This document shows, in pieces, positions 34,256-45,827 of a stretch of 64,000 nt of DNA. Position 1 is the first letter of the stretch, and each line of letters starts with the position of its first letter. Source of the DNA: Corynebacterium afermentans subsp. lipophilum (GTDB lineage Bacteria; Actinomycetota; Actinomycetes; Mycobacteriales; Mycobacteriaceae); contig NZ_CP046530.1 of NCBI RefSeq assembly GCF_030408375.1, forward strand, positions 434,001 to 498,000, given 5' to 3'. The notes under the pieces are model-generated. The model saw only the letters and a program-made list of their open reading frames with translations, had not been told where the DNA came from and searched no databases. A program made the position numbers and the translations under genes.

Positions 34256-35388
34256 ATGTCGTAGGCGCCGCGCTCCGCTGCGACCTCGCGCGCGGACGGG
34301 GTTTCGTGCGTCAGCGAGATGAAGTTGCGCAGGATCCGGTCCATCTGGCGGGCCTCCACCAGGAAGGCGTCGTGGCCAACCGGGGAGGACAGTTTCGCCA
34401 TGGCGAGCAGGTTGCCCAGGTTGCGCGAGAGGTGTTCCTGCTGGTGGTAGGGGTACAAAATGTCCGTGTCCACGCCCACGATCATGGTCGGCACCGTCGA
34501 CGAGGCCAGTGCTTTGTTCAGCCCGCCGCGGCCGCGGCCCACGTCGTGGCGGTTTAAGGCTTCGGTGAGGGTGACGTAGCTGGCGGCGTCGAAACGCTCG
34601 GTGAGTTTTGTGCCCTGGTGCTCCAGGTAGGACTGCACGGCGAAGCGCTCGCCGTCCGCGCGGAACTGCCCGAGCGGGTTCTCGCCCGACTGGGCGGCGG
34701 TGCCGAAGCGCTCGTCGATTTCCAGCTCGCCGCGGTAGGTCAGGTGCGCGATGCGGCGTGCGGCCGCCAGGCCGGCGTTCGGCGCGGTGCCGGTGGAGTG
34801 GTAGTCGCCACCGTGCCAGTTAGGGTCGTGGGTGATGGAGGTGATCTGCGCGGTCTGGATGCCAATCTGCCAGGCGCTGGCACGGGCAGACACCGCAAGC
34901 ACCAGCGCGTAGTCCACGGCCTCGGGGTAGAGCAGGGTCCACTCCAGGGTGCGCGCGCCGCCCATGGAGCCGCCAATGATCGCGTGGACACGGCTGATAC
35001 CAAGGGCTTCCAAGAAGGCGCGCTCGGCGTGCACCATGTCGCGCATGGTGATCGCAGGGAAGCGCGAGCCCCACACGCCGCCGTCCGGGTGATCGCTGGC
35101 CGGACCGGTGGAGCCGTAGCAGGACCCAAGCGCGTTGGTGCAGATCACGCACCACTCGTCGGTGTCCAGTGCCTTGCCGGGGCCGATGGCTTCGCACCAC
35201 CAGTCGGCGGCGTCGGAGTCGCCGGTGAGCGCATGCTCGACCAGCAAGATGTTGTTTTTGCCGTTGAAGCTACCGCGTGGGACGCCCCACCGTCGATAAG
35301 CAATGTGCGCATCCTGGATCACCGCGCCTGCCTCGGTGCGGACGTCGCCGATGGCGACGGTTGCCAGCTCGCCTTCCGCAGCCAGCAT
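34252..35388 (-). CDS. metX: Homoserine O-acetyltransferase
   Basis: A 378-aa alpha/beta hydrolase. The nucleophile elbow is GGSMGGARTLEW (Ser near residue 145), and the Asp and His of the triad are in VDTDILYP and SPVGHDAFLVEA. NNILLVEHALTGDSDAADWW and GSCYGSTGP are MetX signatures. It activates homoserine for methionine synthesis and feeds O-acetylhomoserine to MetY, encoded directly upstream with no gap. Confidence 0.94.
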   Translation of the reverse strand: MLAAEGELATVAIGDVRTEAGAVIQDAHIAYRRWGVPRGSFNGKNNILLVEHALTGDSDAADWWCEAIGPGKALDTDEWCVICTNALGSCYGSTGPASDHPDGGVWGSRFPAITMRDMVHAERAFLEALGISRVHAIIGGSMGGARTLEWTLLYPEAVDYALVLAVSARASAWQIGIQTAQITSITHDPNWHGGDYHSTGTAPNAGLAAARRIAHLTYRGELEIDERFGTAAQSGENPLGQFRADGERFAVQSYLEHQGTKLTERFDAASYVTLTEALNRHDVGRGRGGLNKALASSTVPTMIVGVDTDILYPYHQQEHLSRNLGNLLAMAKLSSPVGHDAFLVEARQMDRILRNFISLTHETPSAREVAAERGAYDI

Positions 35389-36723
35389 TTACACCGCCGC
35401 GAAGCCGCGCTCGAGGTCCGCGATGATGTCCTCGACGTCCTCGATGCCCACGGACAGGCGCACTGTGGCCTGGGTGATGCCGGCGCGCGCGAGGCCCGCG
35501 GCATCCGACTGCGAGTGCGTCGTGGACGCCGGGTGAACCACCAGGGAACGCACGTCGCCGATGTTGGCCAGGTTGGAGTGCAGCTTCAGCGCGTCGATGA
35601 ACTTCCAGGCCGCGGTCTTGTCGTCCGCATCGCCGGCGATGTCGAAGGAGAGCACCGAACCGGTGTATTTCAGGCCCAGCTTCTCTTGCGTGGCCTTGTA
35701 CGGCGAGCCCTCCAGGCCTGCGTAGTTGACCTTGGCGACCTTGTCGTGGGCTGCGAGGAACTCGGCGACCTTCTTCGCGTTCGCATTATGCTTTTCGACG
35801 CGCAACGCCAACGTATCGATCCCCTGCAACGCCACCCAGGCATTGAACGGGGAAATCGCCGCACCCGTGTCGCGCAGCAGGCCGGCGCGGGCGCGCAGCG
35901 CAAATGCCGGGGCGCCGAGGTCCGCGTACTTCAGGCCGTGGTACGCCGGGTCCGGGGTAGTAAACAGCGGGAAGACATCCTCGCCGTCACGCTGGACGGT
36001 CCAGTCGAAGGTGCCGCCGTCCACGATCGCGCCGCCGATGGCCGCGCCGTTGCCGGTGTAGAACTTCGTGGTGGAAAGGACAACGATGTCAGCGCCGAGC
36101 TCCAGTGGACGAACGAGCGCCGCGGTGGCCATGGTGTTGTCCACGATCAGCGGGACCTGGTTGTTGTGGGCTACCTCGGAAATGGCCGGGATGTCCAGCA
36201 CGTCCGCGATCGGGTTGCCGAAGGTCTCGCCGTAAAACGCCTTCGTGTTCGGCTTGACCGCGGCCTGCCAGCTCTCCGGATCGTCCGGGTTCTCCACGAA
36301 GGTGAAGTCGATGCCCAGCTTCGGCAGCGTGTGCTGGAAGAGCGTCTCGGTGCCGCCGTAGAGGCGCGGGGAGGTGACCACGTGGTCGCCCGCCTGGGCG
36401 AGGGTGAGGATCGCGGCGGTCTCCGCAGCCATGCCGGAGGCGAACGCGGTGGCGGCCACGCCGCCCTCGAGCGACGCGAGGCGGTCCTCCAGCGCGGACT
36501 GCGTCGGGTTGGTCAGGCGGGTGTAAATCGGACCCGCATCCGAGAGGTTGAAGCGGTTCTCAGCGTGCTGGGCGTCGTCGAAGACGTAGCTGGTGGTCAT
36601 GTAGATCGGCTGGTTGCGCGCGCCGTAATCCTGGTCCACCTGCTGGCCGGCGTGAATGGAGCGGGTGCCGAACGACCATTCGCTGGCGTTGGAGTTGTCG
36701 TACTTCTGCTTCGAGTTCGTCAT
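35389..36723 (-). CDS. metY: O-acetylhomoserine sulfhydrylase
   Basis: A 444-aa PLP enzyme of the Cys/Met metabolism family. The PLP lysine is in STTKFYTGNGAAIGG; MTTSYVFDDAQHAENRF, TRLTNPTQSALEDRLASLEG and EGSPYK are family landmarks. It makes homocysteine directly from O-acetylhomoserine and sulfide. ATG 36723 is preferred over TTG 36732. McbR-like sites lie upstream. Confidence 0.94.
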   Translation of the reverse strand: MTNSKQKYDNSNASEWSFGTRSIHAGQQVDQDYGARNQPIYMTTSYVFDDAQHAENRFNLSDAGPIYTRLTNPTQSALEDRLASLEGGVAATAFASGMAAETAAILTLAQAGDHVVTSPRLYGGTETLFQHTLPKLGIDFTFVENPDDPESWQAAVKPNTKAFYGETFGNPIADVLDIPAISEVAHNNQVPLIVDNTMATAALVRPLELGADIVVLSTTKFYTGNGAAIGGAIVDGGTFDWTVQRDGEDVFPLFTTPDPAYHGLKYADLGAPAFALRARAGLLRDTGAAISPFNAWVALQGIDTLALRVEKHNANAKKVAEFLAAHDKVAKVNYAGLEGSPYKATQEKLGLKYTGSVLSFDIAGDADDKTAAWKFIDALKLHSNLANIGDVRSLVVHPASTTHSQSDAAGLARAGITQATVRLSVGIEDVEDIIADLERGFAAV

Positions 36724-36734
36724 GGCAAGCAATG

Positions 36735-36772
36735 TAGTCCGCTTTGTCTGTCATTGCGTACCAAGCGGTCTA
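36735..36772. promoter_or_regulatory. Two McbR-like operators upstream of metYX
   Basis: TAGTC-CGCTTT-GTCTG (36735-36750) matches 8 of 10 and CGTAC-CAAGCG-GTCTA (36757-36772) 7 of 10 defined positions of TAGAC-N6-GTCTA. They are spaced by 22 bases, two helical turns, directly upstream of metY. metY is a known McbR target in C. glutamicum. Confidence 0.6.
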
Positions 36773-36850
36773 TATGGGGTGTGGGCTGTGGGTTTGGCTG
36801 AATATAAATCTGTGAGGGAACCGCGGCGGACTTCCGTGCGCCTAAGAGGT

Positions 36851-37789
36851 ATGGGGATGGACCGAGAAGACACACATGAACTGGGGCGTTGGGAAGAACG
36901 GAAAGGGGAGTTGAGGGCGGAGCTCGTCGATAAGCGAAGGCTCACGCACGACTTCTTCCCTGACGGGGAGTTTGTGGAGCTGGAACCGACTGTGTGGTTT
37001 CCGGCCGCGACGTGGGGCGAGCTGAAATACCACGAGCGGCAGTGGCTGCGCGTGGAGGCCGCCGCGATGGTGAGCAACGCCGCCGTGTTGGTGGGGAGGT
37101 CGGCGGCGCGGAAGCTGGGCATGTGGGTGATTTCACGCGGAGAGGAACCGGTGGAACTGACGCTGCCGTCGCGGAGTGTGTCGCAGAGCCGAGCCCAAAG
37201 TGGGCGCTACGCGTTTCGGTTTTCCAAGCTTCGGCGCGACGAGCAGTTGATCTACGAGGGGCACTGTCTTTCCACCCCGATCCGCACGTTCATCGACATC
37301 GCTCGCTACCACGGGTTCCTCGAAGGGCTCATCGCCGCCGACTACCTCCTGCGGCGCGGCATCGAACGGGACGCGATTGAAAAAGAGATCCGGAAGATGG
37401 GACGGGCGAAGGGGATCGGTGTGGCTCGGAAGTGTTTGGAGCACGCCATCCCGAACTCGGATTCGGCGTACGAATCCCTGGCCAGGGGGTTGTTAATCGA
37501 GGCTGGGATCGGGCCGGTGGTCGCCCAAGCCAGGATCGAGCGCTACTTTGCCGACCTTTTAGTTCAGGGATGGCTGATCATCGAGATCGACGGGGAGATC
37601 AAGTACGAGCGCGACGACGCCAGCGAGGTGTGGAAGAAAGAATTCAGCCGGCAGAAGCGGATCGGCAACAAGGGGTACGTCATCTTGCGGTTCGAGTCCA
37701 AGCTCCTGCGAGAACAGCCCCACGTGTTCATCGCGGAAGTTCGGGCTGCGTTGGCCGGCACCGAGGTGCTTGCGGCGCGGATGGGCTAG
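36851..37789 (+). CDS. AbiEi/DUF559-like protein with PD-(D/E)XK fold
   Basis: About 312 aa from ATG 36851 (ATG 36857 and GTG 36837 also possible). The middle part (VLVGRSAARKLGMWVISR, STPIRTFIDIARYHGFLEGL) resembles the AbiEi antitoxin-type proteins common in actinobacteria. The C-terminal 90 residues (LLVQGWLIIEIDGEIKYERD, NKGYVILRFESKLL) fit a DUF559/Vsr-like nuclease core with EIDGE and K. A TATAAAT at 36803-36809 gives a likely -10. It may be a defence or repair nuclease; unproved. The stop codon is the first part of the GATGCTTAC array. Confidence 0.72.
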   Translation: MGMDREDTHELGRWEERKGELRAELVDKRRLTHDFFPDGEFVELEPTVWFPAATWGELKYHERQWLRVEAAAMVSNAAVLVGRSAARKLGMWVISRGEEPVELTLPSRSVSQSRAQSGRYAFRFSKLRRDEQLIYEGHCLSTPIRTFIDIARYHGFLEGLIAADYLLRRGIERDAIEKEIRKMGRAKGIGVARKCLEHAIPNSDSAYESLARGLLIEAGIGPVVAQARIERYFADLLVQGWLIIEIDGEIKYERDDASEVWKKEFSRQKRIGNKGYVILRFESKLLREQPHVFIAEVRAALAGTEVLAARMG

Positions 37790-37941
37790 ATGCTTACTGC
37801 AGGATGCTTACCCGTTGCTAGATGCTTACTCCCAAACGCTTACTTCTCGACGAACCCCCGGCTGGTTCTTGCACGTTACTCGCGAAGTGAGCATCCTCAG
37901 GTAAGCATCTAGCCGGGGTAAGCATCCTCGGGTAAGCATCC
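37787..37941. repeat. GATGCTTAC array 2 (four forward, four inverted units)
   Basis: Forward units start at 37787, 37801 and 37819 (TAGATGCTTAC or AGGATGCTTAC) with a diverged CGCTTAC at 37837; inverted units start at 37887 (GTGAGCATCC), 37901, 37918 and 37932 (GTAAGCATC followed by C or T). The fourth forward unit is in the same context as in array 1 (AAACGCTTACTT, then A or C, TCGA and ACCC), so the two arrays are homologous and not chance hairpins. The first unit contains the upstream gene's TAG stop. The remainder up to 38036 holds the icd terminator. Confidence 0.88.
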
Positions 37942-37972
37942 TGGGCGGGATAGCCGCTCAGGCAAATTACAG

Positions 37973-38020
37973 CGCAACAAAAACGGCCGGTGCCGGGGCG
38001 CGAAACCCCGACACCGGCCG
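37973..38020 (-). terminator. Rho-independent terminator of icd
   Basis: A 15-bp arm CGGCCGGTGCCGGGG (37984-37998) pairs with 38006-38020 with one mismatch and a 7-base loop. On the minus strand the stem is followed by TTTTTGTTG, giving a classic intrinsic terminator 17 bases after the icd stop. Confidence 0.9.
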
Positions 38021-38036
38021 ATCTTAGATCAGCGAG

Positions 38037-40223
<2,187 letters not shown>

Positions 40224-40283
40224 AATGCTCCTTAGGTATAAGGTGTCTGACTTCAGCCAACCAGACTACTAGGGTCATCACAC

Positions 40284-41198
40284 ATGAGTCTCACAATCGC
40301 GTCGGTCAACGTCAACGGCATCCGCGCCGCCACCAAAATCCGCAACGAAAACAATCCGGGCATGCTGGCCTGGCTCGCCGAAACCCCGGCGGATGTGGTG
40401 CTTATGCAGGAGGTTCGCGCCACCGTCGACCAGGCGCGCGCGGCGTTGGCACCCGCGCTCGAAGAAGGGTGGCACCTCGCCGTCGCCCCCGCGGAGACCC
40501 CCGGTGCGAAGGGGCGCGCGGGTGTGGGCATCCTGTCGCGCACTCCGCTTGACGACGTCACCTTCGGCATCCCCAGTTTCGAAGATGCCGGACGTTTTAT
40601 CGCGGCCACGCTTCCCGGTGGCACCCGCGTCGGGTCGTTGTACCTGCCGTCGGGGTCTGCCGATACCCCGAAGCAGGACGAAAAGTACCGCTTCCTCGAC
40701 GAGTTCGAACCGCTCCTGGAACAGTGGGCGGGCGAGTACCCGGACATGGTCATCGGCGGCGATTGGAACATCTGCCACCGCCGCGAGGATCTGAAGAATT
40801 GGAAGACCAACCGCAAAAAGTCGGGCTTTTTGCCGCACGAGCGCGCGTTCATGGACGCGGTGTTCGGCTGCTTCCCGGATGAGGAGCCGCAGGATGCGGA
40901 CGTGAAGGCTGATGCCGTTTGGGCGGGCGCTGTGGAGTACGCGGCCGGAGGGCGTCGAGAAGCGAATGGCTCCCCGAAGTGGTTCGACGTTGCCCGCAGG
41001 CTGCACCCGGAGGACGCGCCGTACACCTGGTGGACGTTCCGCGGCCAGGCCTTCAACAACAATGCGGGCTGGCGCATCGACGTGCAGGCCGCCACCGCGA
41101 ACATGCTGGAGCGCGCCGAACGCACCTGGGTGGACAAGGTGCCGACGGTGGAGCAGCGGTGGTCCGACCACTCGCCACTTTTAGTTGAATACCGCTAA
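40284..41198 (+). CDS. xthA: Exodeoxyribonuclease III / AP endonuclease
   Basis: A 304-aa EEP-family nuclease for base excision repair. Motifs are ASVNVNGIRAA, LMQEVRA (metal-binding Glu), GGDWNICHRREDLKNWK, AGWRIDVQAA and RWSDHSPLLVEY (catalytic His). TAGGGT ends 8 bases before the ATG, suggesting a short or no leader. Divergent to icd, with bioB downstream on the same strand. Confidence 0.92.
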   Translation: MSLTIASVNVNGIRAATKIRNENNPGMLAWLAETPADVVLMQEVRATVDQARAALAPALEEGWHLAVAPAETPGAKGRAGVGILSRTPLDDVTFGIPSFEDAGRFIAATLPGGTRVGSLYLPSGSADTPKQDEKYRFLDEFEPLLEQWAGEYPDMVIGGDWNICHRREDLKNWKTNRKKSGFLPHERAFMDAVFGCFPDEEPQDADVKADAVWAGAVEYAAGGRREANGSPKWFDVARRLHPEDAPYTWWTFRGQAFNNNAGWRIDVQAATANMLERAERTWVDKVPTVEQRWSDHSPLLVEYR

Positions 41199-41202
41199 AT
41201 GC

Positions 41203-41215
41203 TGAACACCGTTCA
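41203..41215. promoter_or_regulatory. BioQ-like operator upstream of bioB
   Basis: TGAAC-ACC-GTTCA is a perfect 13-bp palindrome close to the TGAAC-N3-GTTAC motif described for the corynebacterial TetR-type biotin repressor BioQ. It lies just upstream of a TACACT -10 box (41225-41230), so it overlaps the -35 region. Confidence 0.65.
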
Positions 41216-41273
41216 AGGACGGGCTACACTGGCACCTACTTGTGATGTGAACCACCAAGATTGGAGTGCAGCG

Positions 41274-42335
41274 ATGACTGACATCCTTGAAATCGCACGC
41301 GAAAAGGCCCTGGAAAACGGCGAGGGCCTGAACAAGGAGGAGCTCGTTCAGATCCTCAACATCGAAGACGAGCGCCTGCCGGAACTGCTCGACCTTGCCC
41401 ACCAGGTGCGCATCAAGCACTGCGGCGTGGACGTCTCCCTCGAGGGCATCATCTCCCTGAAGACGGGCGGCTGCCCCGAAGACTGCCACTTCTGCTCCCA
41501 GTCCGGCCTCTTCGAGTCCCCGGTCCGCTCTGTGACCCTGGACATCAACGAGCTGGTGGAAGCCGCGAAGCAGTCCGAGAAGATGGGCGCGAGTGAGTTC
41601 TGCATCGTCGCCGCCGTGAAGGGCCCGACCCAGCAGCTGCTCGACCAGGTCGCCGAAGCTGTCACCGCCATCCAGGACGAGGTGGACATCTCCATTTCCG
41701 CCTCGCTGGGCATCCTCACCCGCGACCAGGCACACCAGCTGGCCAAGATGGGCGTGTCGCGCTACAACCACAACTTCGAAACCGCCGAGTCCTTCTTCCC
41801 CAACGTGGTGACCACCCACACCTGGCAGGAGCGCAAGGACACCCTGGAAAACGTGCTGGCAGAGGGCATGGAAACCTGCTGCGGCGGCATCATCGGCCTG
41901 GGCGAGACCATCGAGCAGCGCGCCGAGTTCGCCGTGCAGCTCGCGGAGATCCAGCCGCACGAGGTGCCGATGAACTTCCTTGACCCGCGCCCGGGCACCC
42001 CGTTCGCGGATCGCCCGCTGGTCCCGCAGGGCGAGGCGCTGCGCGCCGTCGCCGCATTCCGCCTGGCCATGCCGTCGACCCAGTTGCGCTTCGCGGGTGG
42101 CACGGAGCTCGCGCTTGGCGACGACGGCACCGAGGCCGGCCTCCAAGGCGGCGCCAACGCCATCATCGGCGGCAACTACCTGACCACCTTCGGCCGCCCG
42201 ATGGAGAAGGACCGCGACGCCGTCGACCGCGTGATGGAGGGTGCAACGCCGGGCGTGAACCTGGGCATTACCCCGGTGGGCGAGAAGGCCAACTCCGGCC
42301 ACGGCGTGCTCTACGACACCATCAAGTCGCTGTAG
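41274..42335 (+). CDS. bioB: Biotin synthase
   Basis: About 353 aa from ATG 41274. A radical-SAM enzyme with the cluster motif [14 protein letters not shown] (C-x3-C-x2-C). Other signatures are [45 protein letters not shown] and [12 protein letters not shown]. It inserts sulfur into dethiobiotin. It is followed after 13 bases by bsaP and controlled by a BioQ-like site. Confidence 0.95.
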   Translation: MTDILEIAREKALENGEGLNKEELVQILNIEDERLPELLDLAHQVRIKHCGVDVSLEGIISLKTGGCPEDCHFCSQSGLFESPVRSVTLDINELVEAAKQSEKMGASEFCIVAAVKGPTQQLLDQVAEAVTAIQDEVDISISASLGILTRDQAHQLAKMGVSRYNHNFETAESFFPNVVTTHTWQERKDTLENVLAEGMETCCGGIIGLGETIEQRAEFAVQLAEIQPHEVPMNFLDPRPGTPFADRPLVPQGEALRAVAAFRLAMPSTQLRFAGGTELALGDDGTEAGLQGGANAIIGGNYLTTFGRPMEKDRDAVDRVMEGATPGVNLGITPVGEKANSGHGVLYDTIKSL

Positions 42336-42348
42336 GTTTTCTCCGCGC

Positions 42349-42552
42349 ATGAAGATTCCCGACAACACCGATCTCGCCGACGCCGTTTTGTCCGGCGAGA
42401 TCGCCTGGCCGCTCGACCCGGCCCGCCCCTACGATGCCCCGCGCATCTGCCCGCTGTGCGGCCGCCGCATGGTGGTGAAAATTTCGCCGATGGCGTGGGA
42501 GGCGGCCTGCTCCCGCCACGGCCTGCTGCGCTCCGAGTGGGTGGAGAAGTAG
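42349..42552 (+). CDS. bsaP: Biotin synthase auxiliary protein
   Basis: A 67-aa protein (MKIPDNTDLADAVLSGEIAW at the N-terminus) with CPLCGRRM and a third cysteine in AACSRHG, consistent with a small metal- or iron-sulfur-binding protein. The position directly after bioB and the cysteine pattern match BsaP, reported as needed for biotin synthase activity in corynebacteria and mycobacteria. How it supports BioB cannot be read from the sequence. Confidence 0.85.
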   Translation: MKIPDNTDLADAVLSGEIAWPLDPARPYDAPRICPLCGRRMVVKISPMAWEAACSRHGLLRSEWVEK

Positions 42553-42570
42553 CAGGGGCGGGAGTGGCTG

Positions 42571-43254
42571 CTAGCGCACGAAGCGCCTCGTGTTGCGAAA
42601 CGCCACCGCGCTGACGGCGAGTGTGGCCAAGCATGCGGCGCTTACGCCACCGACGGCGGCGGTGTACCAATCGTCTACATGGGACTCAGTAGCCCAGTAC
42701 AACGCGACCGCGATGAGGAACGTGGCAAATGCGGTAATGAGACCGCGCCCCGCGCCGAAGGAGGCGTAGACCAAGCCGAGCGCAACCCCCACGATGGCAG
42801 CAACGAAGAAGAACGCGATGTGGAGCAGCACCGTCCACGCCATTGACGAGGTGTCTTGCCCGGCATTCGCCATGATGTAGGGGGCGCCGTTAGTGTCCAC
42901 CCAGGGCACGTCTGCGCCGTTGGTGAAGAGGAACAGGTCATAGGCTTGGTAGTACGGGCTCTTGAACTGGTTGTAGATCGAGGATGCCGCGGTGGGGACG
43001 CCCAGCGCCACTGCCGCCACGATGGATGTGAGTGTGGCTGAGTTCATCCACGTAGTAAAGCTTGCGCCGAGCTGGTTCAACGCACTCCACTGCGCACCTG
43101 CCAGGATGAACAGGACGGTCAGTGCGAAGCCTCCGAAGACGGTCCAGAGGGAGCCATCGCCCTGGTAGAAACGGCCCAGCGGGACTAGGACCAGCAAAAC
43201 GGCCAGTGTTGCCAGGTAGGACAGTGGTTTGAAGGGGCTGAGGAAGAGTTTCAT
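42571..43254 (-). CDS. ABC transporter membrane subunit (YtrA-linked type)
   Basis: A 227-aa membrane protein with six hydrophobic stretches (YLATLAVLLVLVPLG, VFGGFALTVLFILAG, TSIVAAVALGVP, WTVLLHIAFFFVAAIVGVAL, ITAFATFLIAVALYWA and VSAACLATLAVSAVAF). There is no EAA loop, as is usual for ABC-2/exporter-type membrane subunits. Its start overlaps the ATPase gene by 4 bases. It is the last gene of a GntR-ATPase-permease operon. Confidence 0.75.
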   Translation of the reverse strand: MKLFLSPFKPLSYLATLAVLLVLVPLGRFYQGDGSLWTVFGGFALTVLFILAGAQWSALNQLGASFTTWMNSATLTSIVAAVALGVPTAASSIYNQFKSPYYQAYDLFLFTNGADVPWVDTNGAPYIMANAGQDTSSMAWTVLLHIAFFFVAAIVGVALGLVYASFGAGRGLITAFATFLIAVALYWATESHVDDWYTAAVGGVSAACLATLAVSAVAFRNTRRFVR

Positions 43255-43934
43255 CGTTCGGGCCTTTCCGTCGCGAGGAGGTCAATGAGTTCGGCATCGT
43301 CCGGGTACTCGATGGGCAAGTGGACATCGGCCTCGCCGATAGGTTCGGCGAACGTCGCGCGTGTCGTGGGGCCGAGACTCGCTGTCTCGGCGACGGGGAA
43401 GCGGGCGATAAGGTCTTTGATCTCGGCGGTGGGGCCGGTGACCGTTGGAAAGCACAGGCGGGCGTCGTCGAGTGGGACTGGGCGCGAAACCACCCGATCA
43501 AAGACCTGGATGACATGGGTGGCTAGGCCGGCGAAGTCCTCGGGGCGATGTGATGCCATCACCACACTGCGCTGTGGGTTCTCCGCGATGTAATCGATCA
43601 GGCGCTGGCGGATCTGTTTGCGGGTGGTGGTGTCGATGCCGTCAAAAGGCTCGTCGAGAAGCAGTAGGTCCTTGCCTATGGCCAGGGCAATCTCGATGGT
43701 GAGGAGGCGGCGTTGCCCAACGGAGAGGTCTCTGATGCGGGCGTTGGGGAAGTCAAGATCCACGTGCGGGTAGATCGCTGCGACTGCACGCAGCTGATCA
43801 TCCACGGTTGTGCCCGCAAACTTTGCGTCCGCACCAGCCGGCACCAACGCAGTGTGCGGGCCCATGAGCGTGTGCAGGTAGTGGGTTTTGCCGGCGGCGT
43901 TCGGGCCGACCAGCGCGTAAAAACCGGGATTCAT
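43251..43934 (-). CDS. ABC transporter ATPase (YtrA-linked type)
   Basis: A 227-aa ATPase. Walker A is GPNAAGKTHY with the usual lysine and threonine, the signature is LSVGQRRLL instead of LSGGQ, and Walker B is LLLLDEPFDGID. H-loop is MASHRPED. Such short ATPases with a GntR/YtrA regulator respond to peptide antibiotics in other Gram-positives; the compound is unknown here. Overlaps both neighbours by 4 bases. Confidence 0.85.
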   Translation of the reverse strand: MNPGFYALVGPNAAGKTHYLHTLMGPHTALVPAGADAKFAGTTVDDQLRAVAAIYPHVDLDFPNARIRDLSVGQRRLLTIEIALAIGKDLLLLDEPFDGIDTTTRKQIRQRLIDYIAENPQRSVVMASHRPEDFAGLATHVIQVFDRVVSRPVPLDDARLCFPTVTGPTAEIKDLIARFPVAETASLGPTTRATFAEPIGEADVHLPIEYPDDAELIDLLATERPER

Positions 43935-44284
43935 CGGGTGCGCTCCTTTTCAATCATTGCGGTCAGCTCCTCGGTGGTGATGCCGAGTTGGTTGGCCTCA
44001 TGGACAAACGGTTGGACAAAATCGCGGGCAAATGCTTCACGACGCGTACGTAACACCTGCTCACGCGCACTCTCCAGGACGAACATGCCAAGCCCGCGGC
44101 GTTTCTCCAGGAGGCCCTCGTTGAACAGCTCGGTGAGCGCCTTGGCGGAGGTGGTGGGGTTGACGGAGTAATAAGCGGACAACTCGTTAGTGGACGGCAC
44201 CCGGTCGCCGGGGGCGAGGGTGCCAGCGCCGATGAGATCACGTAACTCATCTGCAATTTGTTGGTATATGGGTTTACCACTCAT
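43931..44284 (-). CDS. GntR/YtrA-family transcriptional regulator
   Basis: About 117 aa. Winged helix: PIYQQIADELRDLIGAG, PSTNELSAYYSVNPTTSAKA and LEKRRGLGMFV; the short C-terminal helix (QVLRTRREAFARDFVQPFV) is typical of the YtrA subfamily, which represses a following ABC transporter gene set. Start ATG 44284 is chosen; ATG 44296 would add four residues. GGTAAACC and GGTTACC repeats around the start could be an autoregulatory operator. Confidence 0.88.
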   Translation of the reverse strand: MSGKPIYQQIADELRDLIGAGTLAPGDRVPSTNELSAYYSVNPTTSAKALTELFNEGLLEKRRGLGMFVLESAREQVLRTRREAFARDFVQPFVHEANQLGITTEELTAMIEKERTR

Positions 44285-44308
44285 GTGGGTAACCATAAAA
44301 CAGGAAAT

Positions 44309-44344
44309 CCCGGCGCGTCAACCCCCAATTTTTGACGCGCCGGG
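44309..44344. terminator. Strong hairpin upstream of the GntR gene
   Basis: CCCGGCGCGTCAA (44309-44321) pairs with TTGACGCGCCGGG (44332-44344), a perfect 13-bp stem with a CCCCCAATTT-like loop. It could end transcription coming from the decayed genes upstream on the minus strand. Confidence 0.6.
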
Positions 44345-44387
44345 TGAATCCGGTTAGGGCATGAAAGCTACTCGTCAGCGACGACGG

Positions 44388-44537
44388 TCAGAGGTCGAAT
44401 GATGCGACGCGACGCATTTCGTCTGTCACCTTGATGTTGCCTCTTCCTTCACGGTCCCGTTTGAGGATCAGCTTCGCGATGGCGATTCGAACGCTAGGGG
44501 TCGAGTTTCCTCGACCTTTTGCTCGAGTCTCGGACGG

Positions 44538-44551
<14 letters not shown>
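44388..44551 (-). pseudogene. Frameshifted small gene B
   Basis: ATG 44551 follows AAAGGAG and opens MTVSDRPRLEQKVEE, but this frame soon stops. Past a run of four C on the minus strand (44498-44501) another frame continues SVRIAIAKLILKRDREGRGN and ends VTDEMRRVASFDL at 44388. Adding one base in that run would give one 54-aa protein. Its start overlaps the end of gene A. I do not recognise the family. It may be a true pseudogene or a sequencing error in a homopolymer. Confidence 0.5.
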
Positions 44552-45788
<1,237 letters not shown>

Positions 45789-45827
45789 GGGCTCGCGGCG
45801 GAGCCGGGGTCCGCTTCCTGCGTAGCC

